A DNA stretch of 64,000 bases from Armatimonadota bacterium (lineage in GTDB: Bacteria > Armatimonadota > DTGP01 > JAKQQT01): NCBI GenBank assembly GCA_036504095.1, contig DASXVS010000017.1, positions 78,884-142,883 on the forward strand, given 5' to 3'. Below the pieces are notes generated by a model. That model had not been told where the DNA came from. It saw only the letters and a program-made list of their open reading frames with translations, and searched no databases. The translations under genes were made by a program, and so were the position numbers. Below, piece by piece: positions 38,952-48,733 of the stretch (positions within the stretch are counted from its first letter, which is position 1; every line of letters begins with the position of its first letter).

Positions 38952-40115
38952 ATGGTACGCATCGTCCTCACCTCGGATAATCACCTCAACGCCTATTACG
39001 CCAAGATGGGCCCGGCAGTGCTGGCGGAGCGCCGCAAGCGCATCCGAGAACGCTGGCGCGAGGCGGTCAACTACGCCCTCAATCACGATTGCCAGCTCTT
39101 CCTCCAGGCCGGCGATCTCTTCGATATGCCGGACCCGCGCACTACGGAACTGGTGGCGGTGGCGCAGGATTTCCGGCGGCTCCACGAAGCCGGCATCCAG
39201 GTCTACTGCATAGGCGGCACGCACGACGTCCACCGGATGAGCACCACGGGCGTGCTGGCCTTGCGCATCTACCACGAGGTCGGCCACGCGCACGTTTTCA
39301 CGAGCGCCGAAAACCCCGCGCCGGTCGTGAAGGAAATCGAAGGGGTACGCATCGCCGTCGGCGGCCTCAGCGTGTCACATACCTTCGGCCGCGGCGACGA
39401 TCCGCTGAAGGACGTCGTCTACGAGGCGGACGCTGACTTCAAGATCCTGCTCATGCACTACGGCGTGGAGGGCACCATTCATCCGGACGCCACGGAGCCG
39501 ATCCTGAGCAAGGACTCCCTCTCGAAGATCGGTGTGGACCTGGTCGGCGTGGGCCACGTGCACGATTTCAACCGGTTCATCCTCGGGAAGACGACGGTCC
39601 TCGTCCCCGGCAGTACGGAGCGCCACACGTTCGGCGAGAAGACCGTGCACCCCGGATTCTACTACCTGGAGGTCGACCGCAAGGGCCTGCAGAAGGTCGA
39701 GCACGTGGACATCGTGCCGCAGCAGATGAAGGAGGAGGTCGTCAAGACCACCGAACTGCCGAACGATGACCCGACTGAAGGGCTGAAGGCCCGCATCCGG
39801 GAGGTATCGCACCCGGACCAACTGCTGAAGGTGGTGCTTGCCGGCCCCATGTCGGGTGAGTCCTTCCATAAACTCCGCCTGCGCGACGCCTACGCCGTCG
39901 GCGCGGACAGCAATTTCTACTTCGATCTGGATTCGCGTGGCCTTCACGTGTCGGAAGGGCCGCGCCTCGCCCCGGACGACGCGGGCAGCGCCAGCATCAG
40001 CCAGCGGCAGGAGATCGCGGACGTCGCGCACGAATTGATGCGGATCGCGCCGACGGAAGAGGAGAAGGCGCTCTATCAGGAAGCGCGCGACCGCATCCTG
40101 GCAACGTATACGTAG
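38952..40115 (+). CDS. Mre11/SbcD-like metallophosphoesterase
   Basis: 387 residues. Calcineurin-like fold with motif I VLTSDNHLN (Asp9, His11), motif II QAGDLFDMP (Asp55), motif IV LMHYGVEG and motif V GVGHVHDF, all metal ligands of Mre11-type DNA exonucleases. Motif III reads GGTHD instead of GNHD, so the transition-state Asn is replaced by Thr. The C-terminal ~130 residues (DHLLKVVLAGPMSGESFHKL-like) resemble the Mre11 capping part. No Rad50/SbcC gene is adjacent. Start ATG 38952 is almost on the predicted transcription start, so the mRNA may be leaderless. Confidence 0.82.
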   Translation: MVRIVLTSDNHLNAYYAKMGPAVLAERRKRIRERWREAVNYALNHDCQLFLQAGDLFDMPDPRTTELVAVAQDFRRLHEAGIQVYCIGGTHDVHRMSTTGVLALRIYHEVGHAHVFTSAENPAPVVKEIEGVRIAVGGLSVSHTFGRGDDPLKDVVYEADADFKILLMHYGVEGTIHPDATEPILSKDSLSKIGVDLVGVGHVHDFNRFILGKTTVLVPGSTERHTFGEKTVHPGFYYLEVDRKGLQKVEHVDIVPQQMKEEVVKTTELPNDDPTEGLKARIREVSHPDQLLKVVLAGPMSGESFHKLRLRDAYAVGADSNFYFDLDSRGLHVSEGPRLAPDDAGSASISQRQEIADVAHELMRIAPTEEEKALYQEARDRILATYT

Positions 40116-40161
40116 TGTCCCGCCGGTTGAGTCCGGCGGTTGCAGCGTGACAGGAGAACCG

Positions 40162-40545
40162 ATGGAAGATTTTGAATTTGAAGCCGACGCGATCTACGCC
40201 GACCCCGAAATGGCGGACGCGGAGTTCTTCGATTGGGGCGCTCGAAAGACGCTGGTCAATGCGAAGGCGATGGCCGGCGCGGAGCTGACGTTTGCGCTGG
40301 TGTGGGTCCTGCCCGGCCAGGAGGACCCGCTCCACCAGCATCCCAACGCGGAGATGGTGGGCCACGTCGTTGGCGGCGAATGCGAGTTTCAGGTTGGCGA
40401 CGCGCTTTTCCACCTCACCGCGGGCGATACCATCCGTGTCCCACGAGGCGTACCGCATCAGGCCACGTGCACCGGGTGGGAACCGCTGCGGATGATCGTG
40501 GCGCAATCGTCCCCAATGGTTGAGACGGTTCCGGTAACCGAGTAG
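40162..40545 (+). CDS. Cupin domain protein
   Basis: 127 residues. Single conserved cupin: motif 1 DPLHQHPNAEMVGHVVGGEC (metal-binding His-x-His and Glu) and motif 2 GDTIRVPRGVPHQATC. Such proteins bind a metal and act as sugar isomerases, dioxygenases or regulators; this one cannot be assigned further. ATG 40162 follows AGGAG at six bases and is preferred to GTG 40147. It is 17 bases upstream of the GH116 gene and probably cotranscribed. Confidence 0.85.
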   Translation: MEDFEFEADAIYADPEMADAEFFDWGARKTLVNAKAMAGAELTFALVWVLPGQEDPLHQHPNAEMVGHVVGGECEFQVGDALFHLTAGDTIRVPRGVPHQATCTGWEPLRMIVAQSSPMVETVPVTE

Positions 40546-40562
40546 CGCAGGAGGTGGTAACC

Positions 40563-43514
40563 TTGAAACGCCTTGCCGCTATCACCCTGCTCCTCGGCAT
40601 CGCGGTGGCCGCGCGCGCATCCTACGATGCCAATACGGGCTGGATCGTCAATGAACACTGGAATTCCGGCGTGCCGCTGGGCGGCATCGGCGTCGGGAAA
40701 GTGGAGATCTACCCGGATGGGTGGTTCGGCCGGGCCACAATAAACCACAACTGGGACCGGCCCACCAAAGCCCTCGCGGGCGCCCTCGCGATCGTGTCGG
40801 TCACGGATGGCAGGCAGCGCGTTCAGCGAACCCTGCGAATGGCCGCCGCCGCCAACGCTTACAAAGACCGGATACCCAACGTTTTCAAGGTCTCCTACCG
40901 CGGCACATTCCCCTCCGCTGAACTGATGTTTCGCGATCCCGCCCTGCCCGTGAAGGTGGATCTGCACGCGTGGTCGTCGTTGATTCCGAACAACGCAAAG
41001 GACTCCAGCCTGCCGGTGGCGCATCTGGATTACACGGTCGGTAATCCCACGAGCCGTGCGGTGAAGGTGACATTGGCCCTGGGTTGGCCGAATTACCTGG
41101 GCTATGGCGGTCGCCAGGGCAACGGTGAGTGGGCGAGCCTCGCCGGCAATCACGAGATTCCCGCGGACGCCGGCGCCGCCAGAGGCCTCTTGTTCAAGAC
41201 GCGGCAGAGCTACAAGACGCAGCGCCAGAACGTCGTCGGCGAGTACTTCATGGGCGTCGTCAATCCGGACGAAACGCTCCAGCAGATGCCGACCTTCGAC
41301 CCCCACGCCTGCCCGATTGCCCAGGTGCTTCCCAAACGGATCGTCGTGGCGACCACCTCCAGTGTGCCGGTGGTCGCTGAACCGTGCGGGGCTGTGGCGG
41401 TGACCGTTGACCTCAAACCCGGCGAAGCGAAGACGGTCCCGTTCATCATCGCCTGGGCGATGCCGACGCACCGCGTTACGCACAGGATTATCGCGGGATA
41501 CGATCGGCCGGCCCGGGACGACACCAATGTCAACCTCATGCTGGACGGCGATCCAGCCACGCGATGGACGACCGCCCGCGCGATGCGTCCCGGCGACGCG
41601 GTGGAAATCGATCTGGCGGAGCCACGCGCCCTGGGGTTCCTGACCCTGGATGCGAAGGCGTCGCCGAACGATTATCCACACGGCTACCGGGTGGAGACCT
41701 CCAATGGCGGGGCCTGGACACTCGATGCAAGGGCCGGCGCCGCCGCCACAGCGAAATCCGTCAGGGACGGCGTGCTGAAGATCGACCTGCGCGGCATCAC
41801 GGCGAAGCGCGTCCGCGTGACCAATACCGGCCTCGATGGATTCTATTACTGGTCGATTCACGAACTGGGCCTGACCGACCTGGACGGCAGACGTGTTCCG
41901 CTCACAAACCGAATCGTCCACGTTTTCCTCAGCAAACCCATCTACAAGGACCAGACCTCGAATCTCGGGCATTACTGGCAGAACTCCTTTCGGAACGTCA
42001 CCGAGATCGCGTCCTATGCCGCCGGCAACGCCGCCCGTCTCTGGCGTGAGACCCGCGAGTGGCAGAAGCTCATTGAGAACTCCAACCTGCCGGTCTGGTT
42101 CAAGCGCCAGATGCTCAATTCCGCCTTTCCGGCGTTCTCCAATACCGTGTTGACGAAAGACGGGCGGTTTTCCGTTCTCGAAAGCCCGGTCGACATGGGT
42201 GGCGCGCTGGGCACGATGGACCAGCGCATGGCGGCGCACGCTCTCTGGATCCAGTTCTTCAGCCGGCAGGACCGCAAAGAGCTCGATATGTACGCCCACG
42301 CGCAGGGCCTCACGCCGCAGAACGACGGGCGGATCACCCATTTCGTCGGCAACGTCCACGAGACGCTCGGCGATCCCAACGTCGGCTACGGCGTTACGGA
42401 CTGGCCGGACCTCAGCGCCTCGTGGATCATGCAGACGCTGAAGGAATACCGATGGACCGGCGACACGGCGTTCCTCAAGCGCAACCTTCCTCACATCGAG
42501 AAAGCCGTCGCCTTTTTGAAGGCGGCAGACCGCGACGGCGACGGCATCCCGGAAGGCGGCAGCACCTACGACTACGAGCACCTTCCCCCGGGCGCCTTCA
42601 TCTACACCGCCAGTTGCACGCTCGGGGCGCTCCAGGCCGCCATCGCGGCCGAACGCCACGTCGGCAACGCCAGGAAGGCCGCGGCATACGAGAAGCAGTT
42701 CAAAGCCGTCCAGGTGGCGACGATCAAGCGGCTCTGGACCGGCGATCATTTCCGGAAATGGGCGGCGCCGGACGGTCAGAAGGTGGAGAATACGTTCGTT
42801 GCCTCCCTCGCGGGCGACTGGCTGGCGCAGCTATGCGGATTACCGCGCACGCTTCCGCTCAAGATCGTGAACGCTGAGGTATCAAGCCTGCTGAGCCGCC
42901 ATCTGTGGGCGTTCCAGCCTGTTCCACCGATGGAGGTCCAGCCGGACGGCAGCATCTTCAAGAGTACGTGCTTTGTCATCCAGCACCAGGCTTACCTCGG
43001 CGACGAAGCGATCTACCAGGGCTACCCCGACGATGGCATGGAGATGCAGCGTCGCGTCTATGAGATCACCTGGGAGATGAACCGGAGCCCCTGGGACGAA
43101 TCGCTTATCTACGAGGCTCCCGGCGGCAAGAAGGGTGGCCTCGTCTGCTATATGACCTGCCCGGCCACCTGGCACACCCTCAACGCGCTCACGGGCGCCT
43201 CGCTGGACATACCGAACAGGACGCTCTATCTTGCGCCGCACATCCCGAAGGGGATGGGCGAACTCCACCTCCCGGTGTTCTTCCCGACGTTCTGGGGCCG
43301 TGTGGACGCCGTGCCGGAGACCAAGGATCTCACGCTCACCGTTCTAAAGACGTTCGGGGTCACGCCAGACCTCACGACACTCATGGGCGATGTGGACGGC
43401 AAGCCGATGACGCTGCGCCACCCGTTGGCGGTGCGGACCGGCGCCGTATGGAACCTCTCGCCTTGCTGGGCCAAAGTGGTGTCACCGGCCAGGGAAAGCG
43501 TGCACGGGAAATGA
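40563..43514 (+). CDS. Secreted GH116 family glycosidase with an internal discoidin (F5/8-type) domain
   Basis: 983 residues. TTG 40563 is the likely start: AGGAGG lies eight bases before it and it gives a clean signal peptide (LKRLAAITLLLGIAVAARA). Residues ~20-310 match the GBA2-type N-terminal domain (VPLGGIGVGKVEIYPDGWFG), ~320-445 a discoidin/CBM32-like module (NLMLDGDPATRWTT, VEIDLAEPRALG), and the rest the (alpha/alpha)6 barrel. Likely nucleophile Glu540 in VLESPVDMGG and acid/base Asp670 in STYDYEHLPP. The family contains beta-glucosidases, beta-xylosidases and glucosylceramidases. Overlaps the next gene by ATGA. Confidence 0.85.
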   Translation: MKRLAAITLLLGIAVAARASYDANTGWIVNEHWNSGVPLGGIGVGKVEIYPDGWFGRATINHNWDRPTKALAGALAIVSVTDGRQRVQRTLRMAAAANAYKDRIPNVFKVSYRGTFPSAELMFRDPALPVKVDLHAWSSLIPNNAKDSSLPVAHLDYTVGNPTSRAVKVTLALGWPNYLGYGGRQGNGEWASLAGNHEIPADAGAARGLLFKTRQSYKTQRQNVVGEYFMGVVNPDETLQQMPTFDPHACPIAQVLPKRIVVATTSSVPVVAEPCGAVAVTVDLKPGEAKTVPFIIAWAMPTHRVTHRIIAGYDRPARDDTNVNLMLDGDPATRWTTARAMRPGDAVEIDLAEPRALGFLTLDAKASPNDYPHGYRVETSNGGAWTLDARAGAAATAKSVRDGVLKIDLRGITAKRVRVTNTGLDGFYYWSIHELGLTDLDGRRVPLTNRIVHVFLSKPIYKDQTSNLGHYWQNSFRNVTEIASYAAGNAARLWRETREWQKLIENSNLPVWFKRQMLNSAFPAFSNTVLTKDGRFSVLESPVDMGGALGTMDQRMAAHALWIQFFSRQDRKELDMYAHAQGLTPQNDGRITHFVGNVHETLGDPNVGYGVTDWPDLSASWIMQTLKEYRWTGDTAFLKRNLPHIEKAVAFLKAADRDGDGIPEGGSTYDYEHLPPGAFIYTASCTLGALQAAIAAERHVGNARKAAAYEKQFKAVQVATIKRLWTGDHFRKWAAPDGQKVENTFVASLAGDWLAQLCGLPRTLPLKIVNAEVSSLLSRHLWAFQPVPPMEVQPDGSIFKSTCFVIQHQAYLGDEAIYQGYPDDGMEMQRRVYEITWEMNRSPWDESLIYEAPGGKKGGLVCYMTCPATWHTLNALTGASLDIPNRTLYLAPHIPKGMGELHLPVFFPTFWGRVDAVPETKDLTLTVLKTFGVTPDLTTLMGDVDGKPMTLRHPLAVRTGAVWNLSPCWAKVVSPARESVHGK

Positions 43515-44128
43515 CGATCCTGTTGGCAACCAGTAATCCGGCGAAACAGCAGGCGCTGCGAACCCTGCTGTGCGGCCTGTCTTTCACCATCGTCACGCCC
43601 GCCGAGATCGGATTGGTCGAACCCGGCGTGAGCGAGGATCGGGCCACGCATCGGGAGAACGCCGAGGACAAGGCGGCGGCCCACGCCCGCGCGGCCGGCA
43701 TTTTGTCCATTGCCAGCGACGGCGGGTTGGAAATTCCCGCGTTGGGCGCGCTTTGGGACGGATTGCGGACGCGGCGATTCGCGGGGCCGGCCGATGCGGA
43801 TCGCATTGCTGCCCTGCTGGGCATGCTGGATGGTTTACACGGGGAGGCACGCGCCGCGCGGATGCACGAGGCGGTGGCCGTCTCCTCTCCGAGCGGACCG
43901 GTGGCGTCGGTCGAACGCGCCGGACCGTGGGGGAGGCTGGCGGAACAGGCGGACCACAGGGCATCACCGGGGTTCTGGATCCCCGCGCTCTACCTGTATC
44001 CACCGCGCTGGCAGTCGGAATGGGACCTCACGTCGGAAGAACGTGCCGGGCTGAGAACCGCCTGGGATGAAGTGGGCATCGACCTGCGTCCCGCGCTCAG
44101 ATGTTATCTCAATGGCCGCGCGTGCTAA
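43511..44128 (+). CDS. Divergent RdgB/HAM1-like NTP pyrophosphatase
   Basis: 205 residues. HAM1 proteins hydrolyse XTP, ITP and dITP. N-terminal LLATSNPAKQQALRTLL matches the T/SxNxxK phosphate-binding loop, and SIASDGGLEI stands for the usual DDSGLEV. The typical PGIYSARYAG is replaced by GLRTRRFAG and the C-terminal SHRxxA motif by QADHRASPGFW, so activity or substrate may differ. Start ATG 43511 overlaps the GH116 stop. Linkage to a glycosidase is probably only positional. Confidence 0.7.
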   Translation: MTILLATSNPAKQQALRTLLCGLSFTIVTPAEIGLVEPGVSEDRATHRENAEDKAAAHARAAGILSIASDGGLEIPALGALWDGLRTRRFAGPADADRIAALLGMLDGLHGEARAARMHEAVAVSSPSGPVASVERAGPWGRLAEQADHRASPGFWIPALYLYPPRWQSEWDLTSEERAGLRTAWDEVGIDLRPALRCYLNGRAC

Positions 44129-44256
44129 CATGGCTCCGTAGCCCCGCGCGGGGCTTCAAAATGCGCCGCGATGCGGATCGTGGTTCTCGATGCAGCCCGT
44201 GGCGATGATTTCGGCGCGGTATCGGTCTATCCCAACCTTGTTGGAAAGGATACGTT

Positions 44257-44808
44257 ATGCACTCCACTTTCAGGACGGTATCCCTGGCTGCGCTCGCGGC
44301 CGTTCTACTGGGCGGCTGCGGCGGAGGGTCGGTAACCCCTGGGCAGGGCGCCAGCGGAGGTCTCGGAACACCGGGCACCGGAACGGGCAACCCTGACGCC
44401 ACCCTTGTCTTTCGCCTGCGCGGATCGTCAATCGGAGATTTTGAGGCGACCGATGTGAAGGCGACGGTCAACGTGCTCGGATTCCAGGTACAGGGCTCCG
44501 CTTCGTCTGGACCGGCGACAGGCCGCGTTCTCCGCGTCACCACGGTGCGCTTCAACGGGTTGCCGGTCGCCAATCACGATTATGTCGTCGGTGGAACAGA
44601 CGTAGATGGCGTGGTTATGCAGTACAACGAGAAGGACCAGCAGACATCGGTAACCAAGGTCTGGAACGGCTCCTCGGGCACGATCCACGTTTCCCGCGTT
44701 TCCAGCGACCACGTGGACGCAACGTTCAACGCCACGCTGGATCCGGCGCAGAACGCACAGACGTCGGTGACGGCTTCGGGCGGCGAGATCCACGTCAAGT
44801 ATCAGTAG
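44257..44808 (+). CDS. Lipoprotein of unknown function
   Basis: 183 residues. Lipobox LLGGC (Cys21) after the hydrophobic MHSTFRTVSLAALAAV, then a Gly-rich linker (GGGSVTPGQGASGGLGTPGT). The mature part is beta-rich with no recognised motif. AAGGAT precedes the ATG. It forms a two-gene unit with the next lipoprotein; the two share size, Gly-rich linker and ending in a beta strand with EIHVKY / EFNVAY, which suggests distant paralogy. Confidence 0.7.
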   Translation: MHSTFRTVSLAALAAVLLGGCGGGSVTPGQGASGGLGTPGTGTGNPDATLVFRLRGSSIGDFEATDVKATVNVLGFQVQGSASSGPATGRVLRVTTVRFNGLPVANHDYVVGGTDVDGVVMQYNEKDQQTSVTKVWNGSSGTIHVSRVSSDHVDATFNATLDPAQNAQTSVTASGGEIHVKYQ

Positions 44809-44822
44809 GACCGAGGAAACCG

Positions 44823-45368
44823 ATGAGGATATTGAGCTATCTGGCGCTCGCCGCGTCTTGTGCGGTGGCGGGGTGCGGTGGTGGAGGGGGCGGCGGCGGA
44901 ACAACGCCAACGGTTCCCCTGGGCACCTTCAACGCAACGACCGACCGGACCACGGCCGCGGGCGCTTTTTCCGCCAATGTCTCGGGCGCAAGCGCGGGTG
45001 GCACGACGGTGCTGCTCTACGGCGATGAACGGACCGGGCCGGTGAACGCCTACACGTCCTCGAACCGCCTCACCGTGACCCTCTATGGCCCCGTGAACGC
45101 CGGGGCGGCGTATTTCATCGCCACCTCCCACGCTGCCGGCACGGCGGTGGCGACGTACCTGGAAACGGCGAACCAGAGCGGCTCTTACGTGACCACCGGG
45201 ATATGGACCGCAACCAGCGGAACGATCAACATTGAAGTCGCCAATGGTTCGCACATACAGGGCACATTGACACTCACCACCCGCAACGCCGCAACCGGGG
45301 CGGTGATCCACTGGACCTCCGGCGAGTTCAACGTGGCTTACGAAACGCCGCCGCCACCGCAGGTCTAG
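44823..45368 (+). CDS. Lipoprotein of unknown function
   Basis: 181 residues. Lipobox VAGC (Cys18) followed by nine glycines, a flexible linker. The rest is Thr/Ala/Ser-rich and beta-rich (TAAGAFSANVSGASAGGTTV, SGTINIEVANGSHIQGTLTL), of the kind seen in surface lipoproteins. Starts 15 bases after its neighbour and is followed by a strong terminator. Confidence 0.7.
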   Translation: MRILSYLALAASCAVAGCGGGGGGGGTTPTVPLGTFNATTDRTTAAGAFSANVSGASAGGTTVLLYGDERTGPVNAYTSSNRLTVTLYGPVNAGAAYFIATSHAAGTAVATYLETANQSGSYVTTGIWTATSGTINIEVANGSHIQGTLTLTTRNAATGAVIHWTSGEFNVAYETPPPPQV

Positions 45369-45385
45369 TCAGGGACCTGAGTATT

Positions 45386-45415
45386 GAGGCTGGAGGTTCG
45401 CGGACCTCCAGCCTC
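45386..45415 (+). terminator. Terminator of the lipoprotein pair
   Basis: GAGGCTGGAGGT and ACCTCCAGCCTC form a perfect 12-bp stem with loop TCGCGG. Downstream GATTCA has few Ts; it may also serve the convergent cfa gene. Confidence 0.7.
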
Positions 45416-45453
45416 GATTCACAACATCCAAGTCTCAAGCCCTGCGCCTCGCC

Positions 45454-46659
45454 TTAGCCTTGCGAATAGACATCCGCCATGGTCAACGGAACGGCATCCG
45501 TAACGCCCTTGGAAACGAGTATCTGGTGCACTTCGCACGTTCCAACCCGGAACGCGGCGGAGCAGCCCCGCAGATAGAGGCGCCATTTCCGCGCGAACTC
45601 ATCCCCGAACCGGCCGCGCACCGTATCGAAATTTGCCTCGTACCTGTCGGACCATCGATCCAGCGTCATCCGATAATGCTCCCGCAGGTTTTCGACGTTT
45701 AGAATCCGGAAGCCGTTCGACACGAGGTGGGTGAGGCTTTCCACCAGCGTGGGGATGTATGTCCCCGGGAAGATGCGCTCCGTGAACCCGTCTTCGCCGG
45801 AGCGTGCGGGCGGGTCCGCCATCGGAGAAGTGATGTGGTGAAGCAGGGCGATGCCGCCCGGTGCCAGAAGGCGCTCCACCGACGCGGCGAATTCGGCGAG
45901 GTGCGCCTGGCCAACGTGCTCAATCATGCCGACGCTCAGGATCTTGTCGAACGTGCGCCCCTCTTTGGCCAGCTCCGAGTAGTTCTGGAGGGCGACGCTC
46001 ACCCTTCCTTCGAGCCCCCGTTCCTTGACGAACGCCCGGCTGCCGGCAAGCTGTTCCTCGCTGAGGGTGATGCCGAACGCCGAAGCGCCGCACTTCTCCG
46101 CCGCCCGGATGATAGCCGAGCCCCAGCCGCTGCCGATATCCAGCAGCGTTTCGCCGGGCTTCAGGCGCAGCTTTCTCAGGCACAGGTCGACCTTTCGACG
46201 TTGAGCATCTTCCAGTGAGTCGCCCGGGCCGCTGAAGTAGGCGCAGGAATAGGTCATCGAAGGATCCAGGTACAGTCTGAAGAAGTCATTCCCGAGGTCA
46301 TAGTGGCTGGCGACGTCCTTTTTCTGTCTGTCAAGCGACCGCCGCCTCTGGAGCTTGACGGCGGTGTTGATGAACTTGCCCAGCAGGCCTCCGCGGGCAG
46401 CGTCCACGTTCAGCATCGCCGTCGCCACCACATCGGCGACGTCTCCTTCCACTTCTATCCGTCCCTGAATGTAGCCGTCGCTGAAGCCGTTCTCTATCCC
46501 TCCCGCGAGAAGGTCCAGCGCGCCCGCATCCCGGAAATGAATTGTGAACTGGGGCTCGCCCGTGCCGAAGCACTCGGTCACGCCGTCCCAGTACCTGACT
46601 TTGAAGCACCCTTCCGTCACACGGGACAGGGCAGCGTTCAGCACTTGTCTTGGGAGCAT
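45454..46659 (-). CDS. cfa: Cyclopropane-fatty-acyl-phospholipid synthase family methyltransferase
   Basis: 401 residues. Adds a methylene bridge from SAM to unsaturated phospholipid acyl chains. Family phrases: HYDLGNDFFRLYLDPSMTYS (about 121-140), SAM motif LLDIGSGWGS, GITLSEEQ, MIEHVG and FTERIFPGTYIP with the C-terminal EHYRMTLDRWSDRYE. The residues lining the bicarbonate site (C in MTYSC, E in SVGMIEHVG, H) are present. ATG 46659 follows AGGAGG by six bases. Monocistronic, convergent with the lipoproteins. Confidence 0.93.
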   Translation of the reverse strand: MLPRQVLNAALSRVTEGCFKVRYWDGVTECFGTGEPQFTIHFRDAGALDLLAGGIENGFSDGYIQGRIEVEGDVADVVATAMLNVDAARGGLLGKFINTAVKLQRRRSLDRQKKDVASHYDLGNDFFRLYLDPSMTYSCAYFSGPGDSLEDAQRRKVDLCLRKLRLKPGETLLDIGSGWGSAIIRAAEKCGASAFGITLSEEQLAGSRAFVKERGLEGRVSVALQNYSELAKEGRTFDKILSVGMIEHVGQAHLAEFAASVERLLAPGGIALLHHITSPMADPPARSGEDGFTERIFPGTYIPTLVESLTHLVSNGFRILNVENLREHYRMTLDRWSDRYEANFDTVRGRFGDEFARKWRLYLRGCSAAFRVGTCEVHQILVSKGVTDAVPLTMADVYSQG

Positions 46660-46913
46660 CACAATCCTCCTTCGTATGGTTTGAGAATCCGTGGCGGCTC
46701 CCGCCAGCGCCGGGGATAAGCTGTTCTACCGGCCGCCGGCAGGCGCGGACACGGAACGTTCGATTGCTCTAAATAATCTTATCACTACCGCCCGCTGGAT
46801 GTCCCCTCAGCAACCCGGGCTGGGCCGGTCTGTCGCGTTCAGGGGCGGGGAGACCGATCCACCATACGGCCGGCCTCCCCTTGCGATGCGTACAGCGAGT
46901 GCCGGCCGCAGGA

Positions 46914-47999
46914 TTACGCGCCCGAAGCCCCGTAGATACCCCACCATCGTCGGCGAAGCGCGAGAGACACGTTCACGAGGCCGATCAGCGCCGGCACCTC
47001 CACCAGAGGGCCGATCACCGCCGCGAACGCCGCGCCGGAGTGGATGCCGAACACAGCAACAGCAACGGCGATGGCCAACTCGAAGTTATTGCTGGCCGCG
47101 GTGAACGAGAGTGTCGCCGTCTTGCTGTAATCCGCTCCGAGCTTCTGACCCATGTAGAAGGACACGAGGAACATCACCACGAAGTAGATGAGCAGCGGTA
47201 TCGCGATTCGCACCACGTCCAGAGGCAATTGGACGATGGTCTGTGCCCGCAGGCTGAACATCACTACGATGGTGAATAGTAGCGCGATGAGGGTCATCGG
47301 GCTGATGCGCGGGATGAACGTCTCCTCGTACCACCCCTTGCCCCTCGCCTTCAGCATCACGAAACGGGTCAGCATGCCGGCGATAAACGGAATGCCGAGG
47401 TATATGAACACACTCTTCGCGATCGCGGCCATGGTGATCTTCGAAAGGTCCACGTTCCCGAAATGAACTCCAAGGAGTGGCGGCAGGACCTTCACGAAAA
47501 GGTATGCGTAGATGCTGTAGAACAGCACCTGGAAGACGCTGTTGAACGCCACCAGGCCGGCCGCATACTCCGTGTCACCCTCCGCCAGCTGATTCCAGAC
47601 GATGACCATCGCGATGCACCGGGCGAGGCCGATCATAATGAGGCCGATGGCGTATTCCGGCTTGTCCGGCAGCAGGGTGATCGCCAGCACGAACATCAGG
47701 ATGGGGCCGACGACCCAGTTCTGAAACAACGAGAGTCCCAGGATCTTCGTGTTCCGGAAAACCTCGCCCAGTTCCTCGTACTTCACCTTCGCCAGCGGGG
47801 GGTACATCATCAGAATGAGGCCCACGGCGATAGGGATCGACGTTGTGCCAACCGAGAATCCGGTGATGCCCTTCACTACGGTCGGCGCCAGATTGCCCAG
47901 CGCGACGCCAAAGGCCATCGCCAGGAATATCCACAGGGTCAGGAACCGATCCAGGAACGACAGCCTGGATTTCGGGTGGCAGTTGGGTGCTTCAATCAT
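46914..47999 (-). CDS. acr3: Arsenite efflux transporter ACR3
   Basis: 361 residues, ten membrane helices. Exports As(III). Landmarks: [38 protein letters not shown], the helix with the essential Cys ([19 protein letters not shown]) and the late [20 protein letters not shown], all diagnostic of Acr3. ATG 47999 overlaps the stop of the arsC fusion (ATGA), and the frame upstream is not coding. Last gene of the three-gene ars operon. Confidence 0.96.
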   Translation of the reverse strand: MIEAPNCHPKSRLSFLDRFLTLWIFLAMAFGVALGNLAPTVVKGITGFSVGTTSIPIAVGLILMMYPPLAKVKYEELGEVFRNTKILGLSLFQNWVVGPILMFVLAITLLPDKPEYAIGLIMIGLARCIAMVIVWNQLAEGDTEYAAGLVAFNSVFQVLFYSIYAYLFVKVLPPLLGVHFGNVDLSKITMAAIAKSVFIYLGIPFIAGMLTRFVMLKARGKGWYEETFIPRISPMTLIALLFTIVVMFSLRAQTIVQLPLDVVRIAIPLLIYFVVMFLVSFYMGQKLGADYSKTATLSFTAASNNFELAIAVAVAVFGIHSGAAFAAVIGPLVEVPALIGLVNVSLALRRRWWGIYGASGA

Positions 48000-48730
48000 C
48001 GTGTCATTTCCTTCAGCAGCGCATCCACGCGCCGGCGAATCTCGTCCCGGACGGTCCTCACCGCGTCGATGGGCTGGCCGGCCGGGTCGTCCAGGTCCCA
48101 ATCTTCAGTGACAAGGAACCTGGCCGGACACGCGGCCACATCGACGCCGCAACCCATCGTGATGGCCTTCGCTGCGGCGTCCACCATCTCCTGGGTCATC
48201 ACCTTCGGGTACTGGCCTTCCATGGGGATGCCAATCTCGGCCATGGCCTGCACGGCTGCGGGGTTGATGCGCTCCGCGGGCCCTGTGCCGGCCGATGTCG
48301 CCAGACCGGGAAGGTGACCCTGTCGCGCAACGTGGTTCAGGTACGCCTCCGCCATCTGACTGCGGCCGGCGTTGTGGCCGCACACGAACAGAACCGTCTT
48401 CACGATCGCCCTGTCATTTGCCGTTGCCTCCCGGACTGCGGCTCGGACCATTTCCACAGGCGGGATGCCGTGGTTTCCGGCTTCCGACTGGTAAACGCGG
48501 CACGTGACAGCGAAACCGTTATCGTCTCGCCGCGCGGGCTCGATATCCATGCCATCGATCTGCACCGTTGGCGAACCCAGGAACCGGTGGGTCACGGCGG
48601 CGTCGGGATCGTCGATGTGTATCACTTCCACCGACGCCGTTTGCCCCTCATCGGAGAGGACCCGGTGCAGCAGCTCGACCGTCGGCTGCGCGTTCGGGCA
48701 GCCTTCGAAAACGCCAACTGTGACTTTCAC
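47996..48730 (-). CDS. arsC: DF-family thioredoxin-like domain fused to arsenate reductase
   Basis: 244 residues. Residues 1-100 ([54 protein letters not shown]) match the thioredoxin-like DF-family proteins found in mercury/arsenic gene sets. Residues 113-244 are a low-molecular-weight-phosphatase-type arsenate reductase: CX5R loop CGHNAGR (Cys117, Arg123), Cys194 in MGCG and Cys201 in ACP, spaced seven apart like Cys82 and Cys89 of the S. aureus enzyme, then [10 protein letters not shown]. The fusion could supply its own thiol reductant, which is inference. Coupled to acr3 by ATGA. Confidence 0.9.
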   Translation of the reverse strand: MKVTVGVFEGCPNAQPTVELLHRVLSDEGQTASVEVIHIDDPDAAVTHRFLGSPTVQIDGMDIEPARRDDNGFAVTCRVYQSEAGNHGIPPVEMVRAAVREATANDRAIVKTVLFVCGHNAGRSQMAEAYLNHVARQGHLPGLATSAGTGPAERINPAAVQAMAEIGIPMEGQYPKVMTQEMVDAAAKAITMGCGVDVAACPARFLVTEDWDLDDPAGQPIDAVRTVRDEIRRRVDALLKEMTR

Positions 48731-48733
48731 CGG

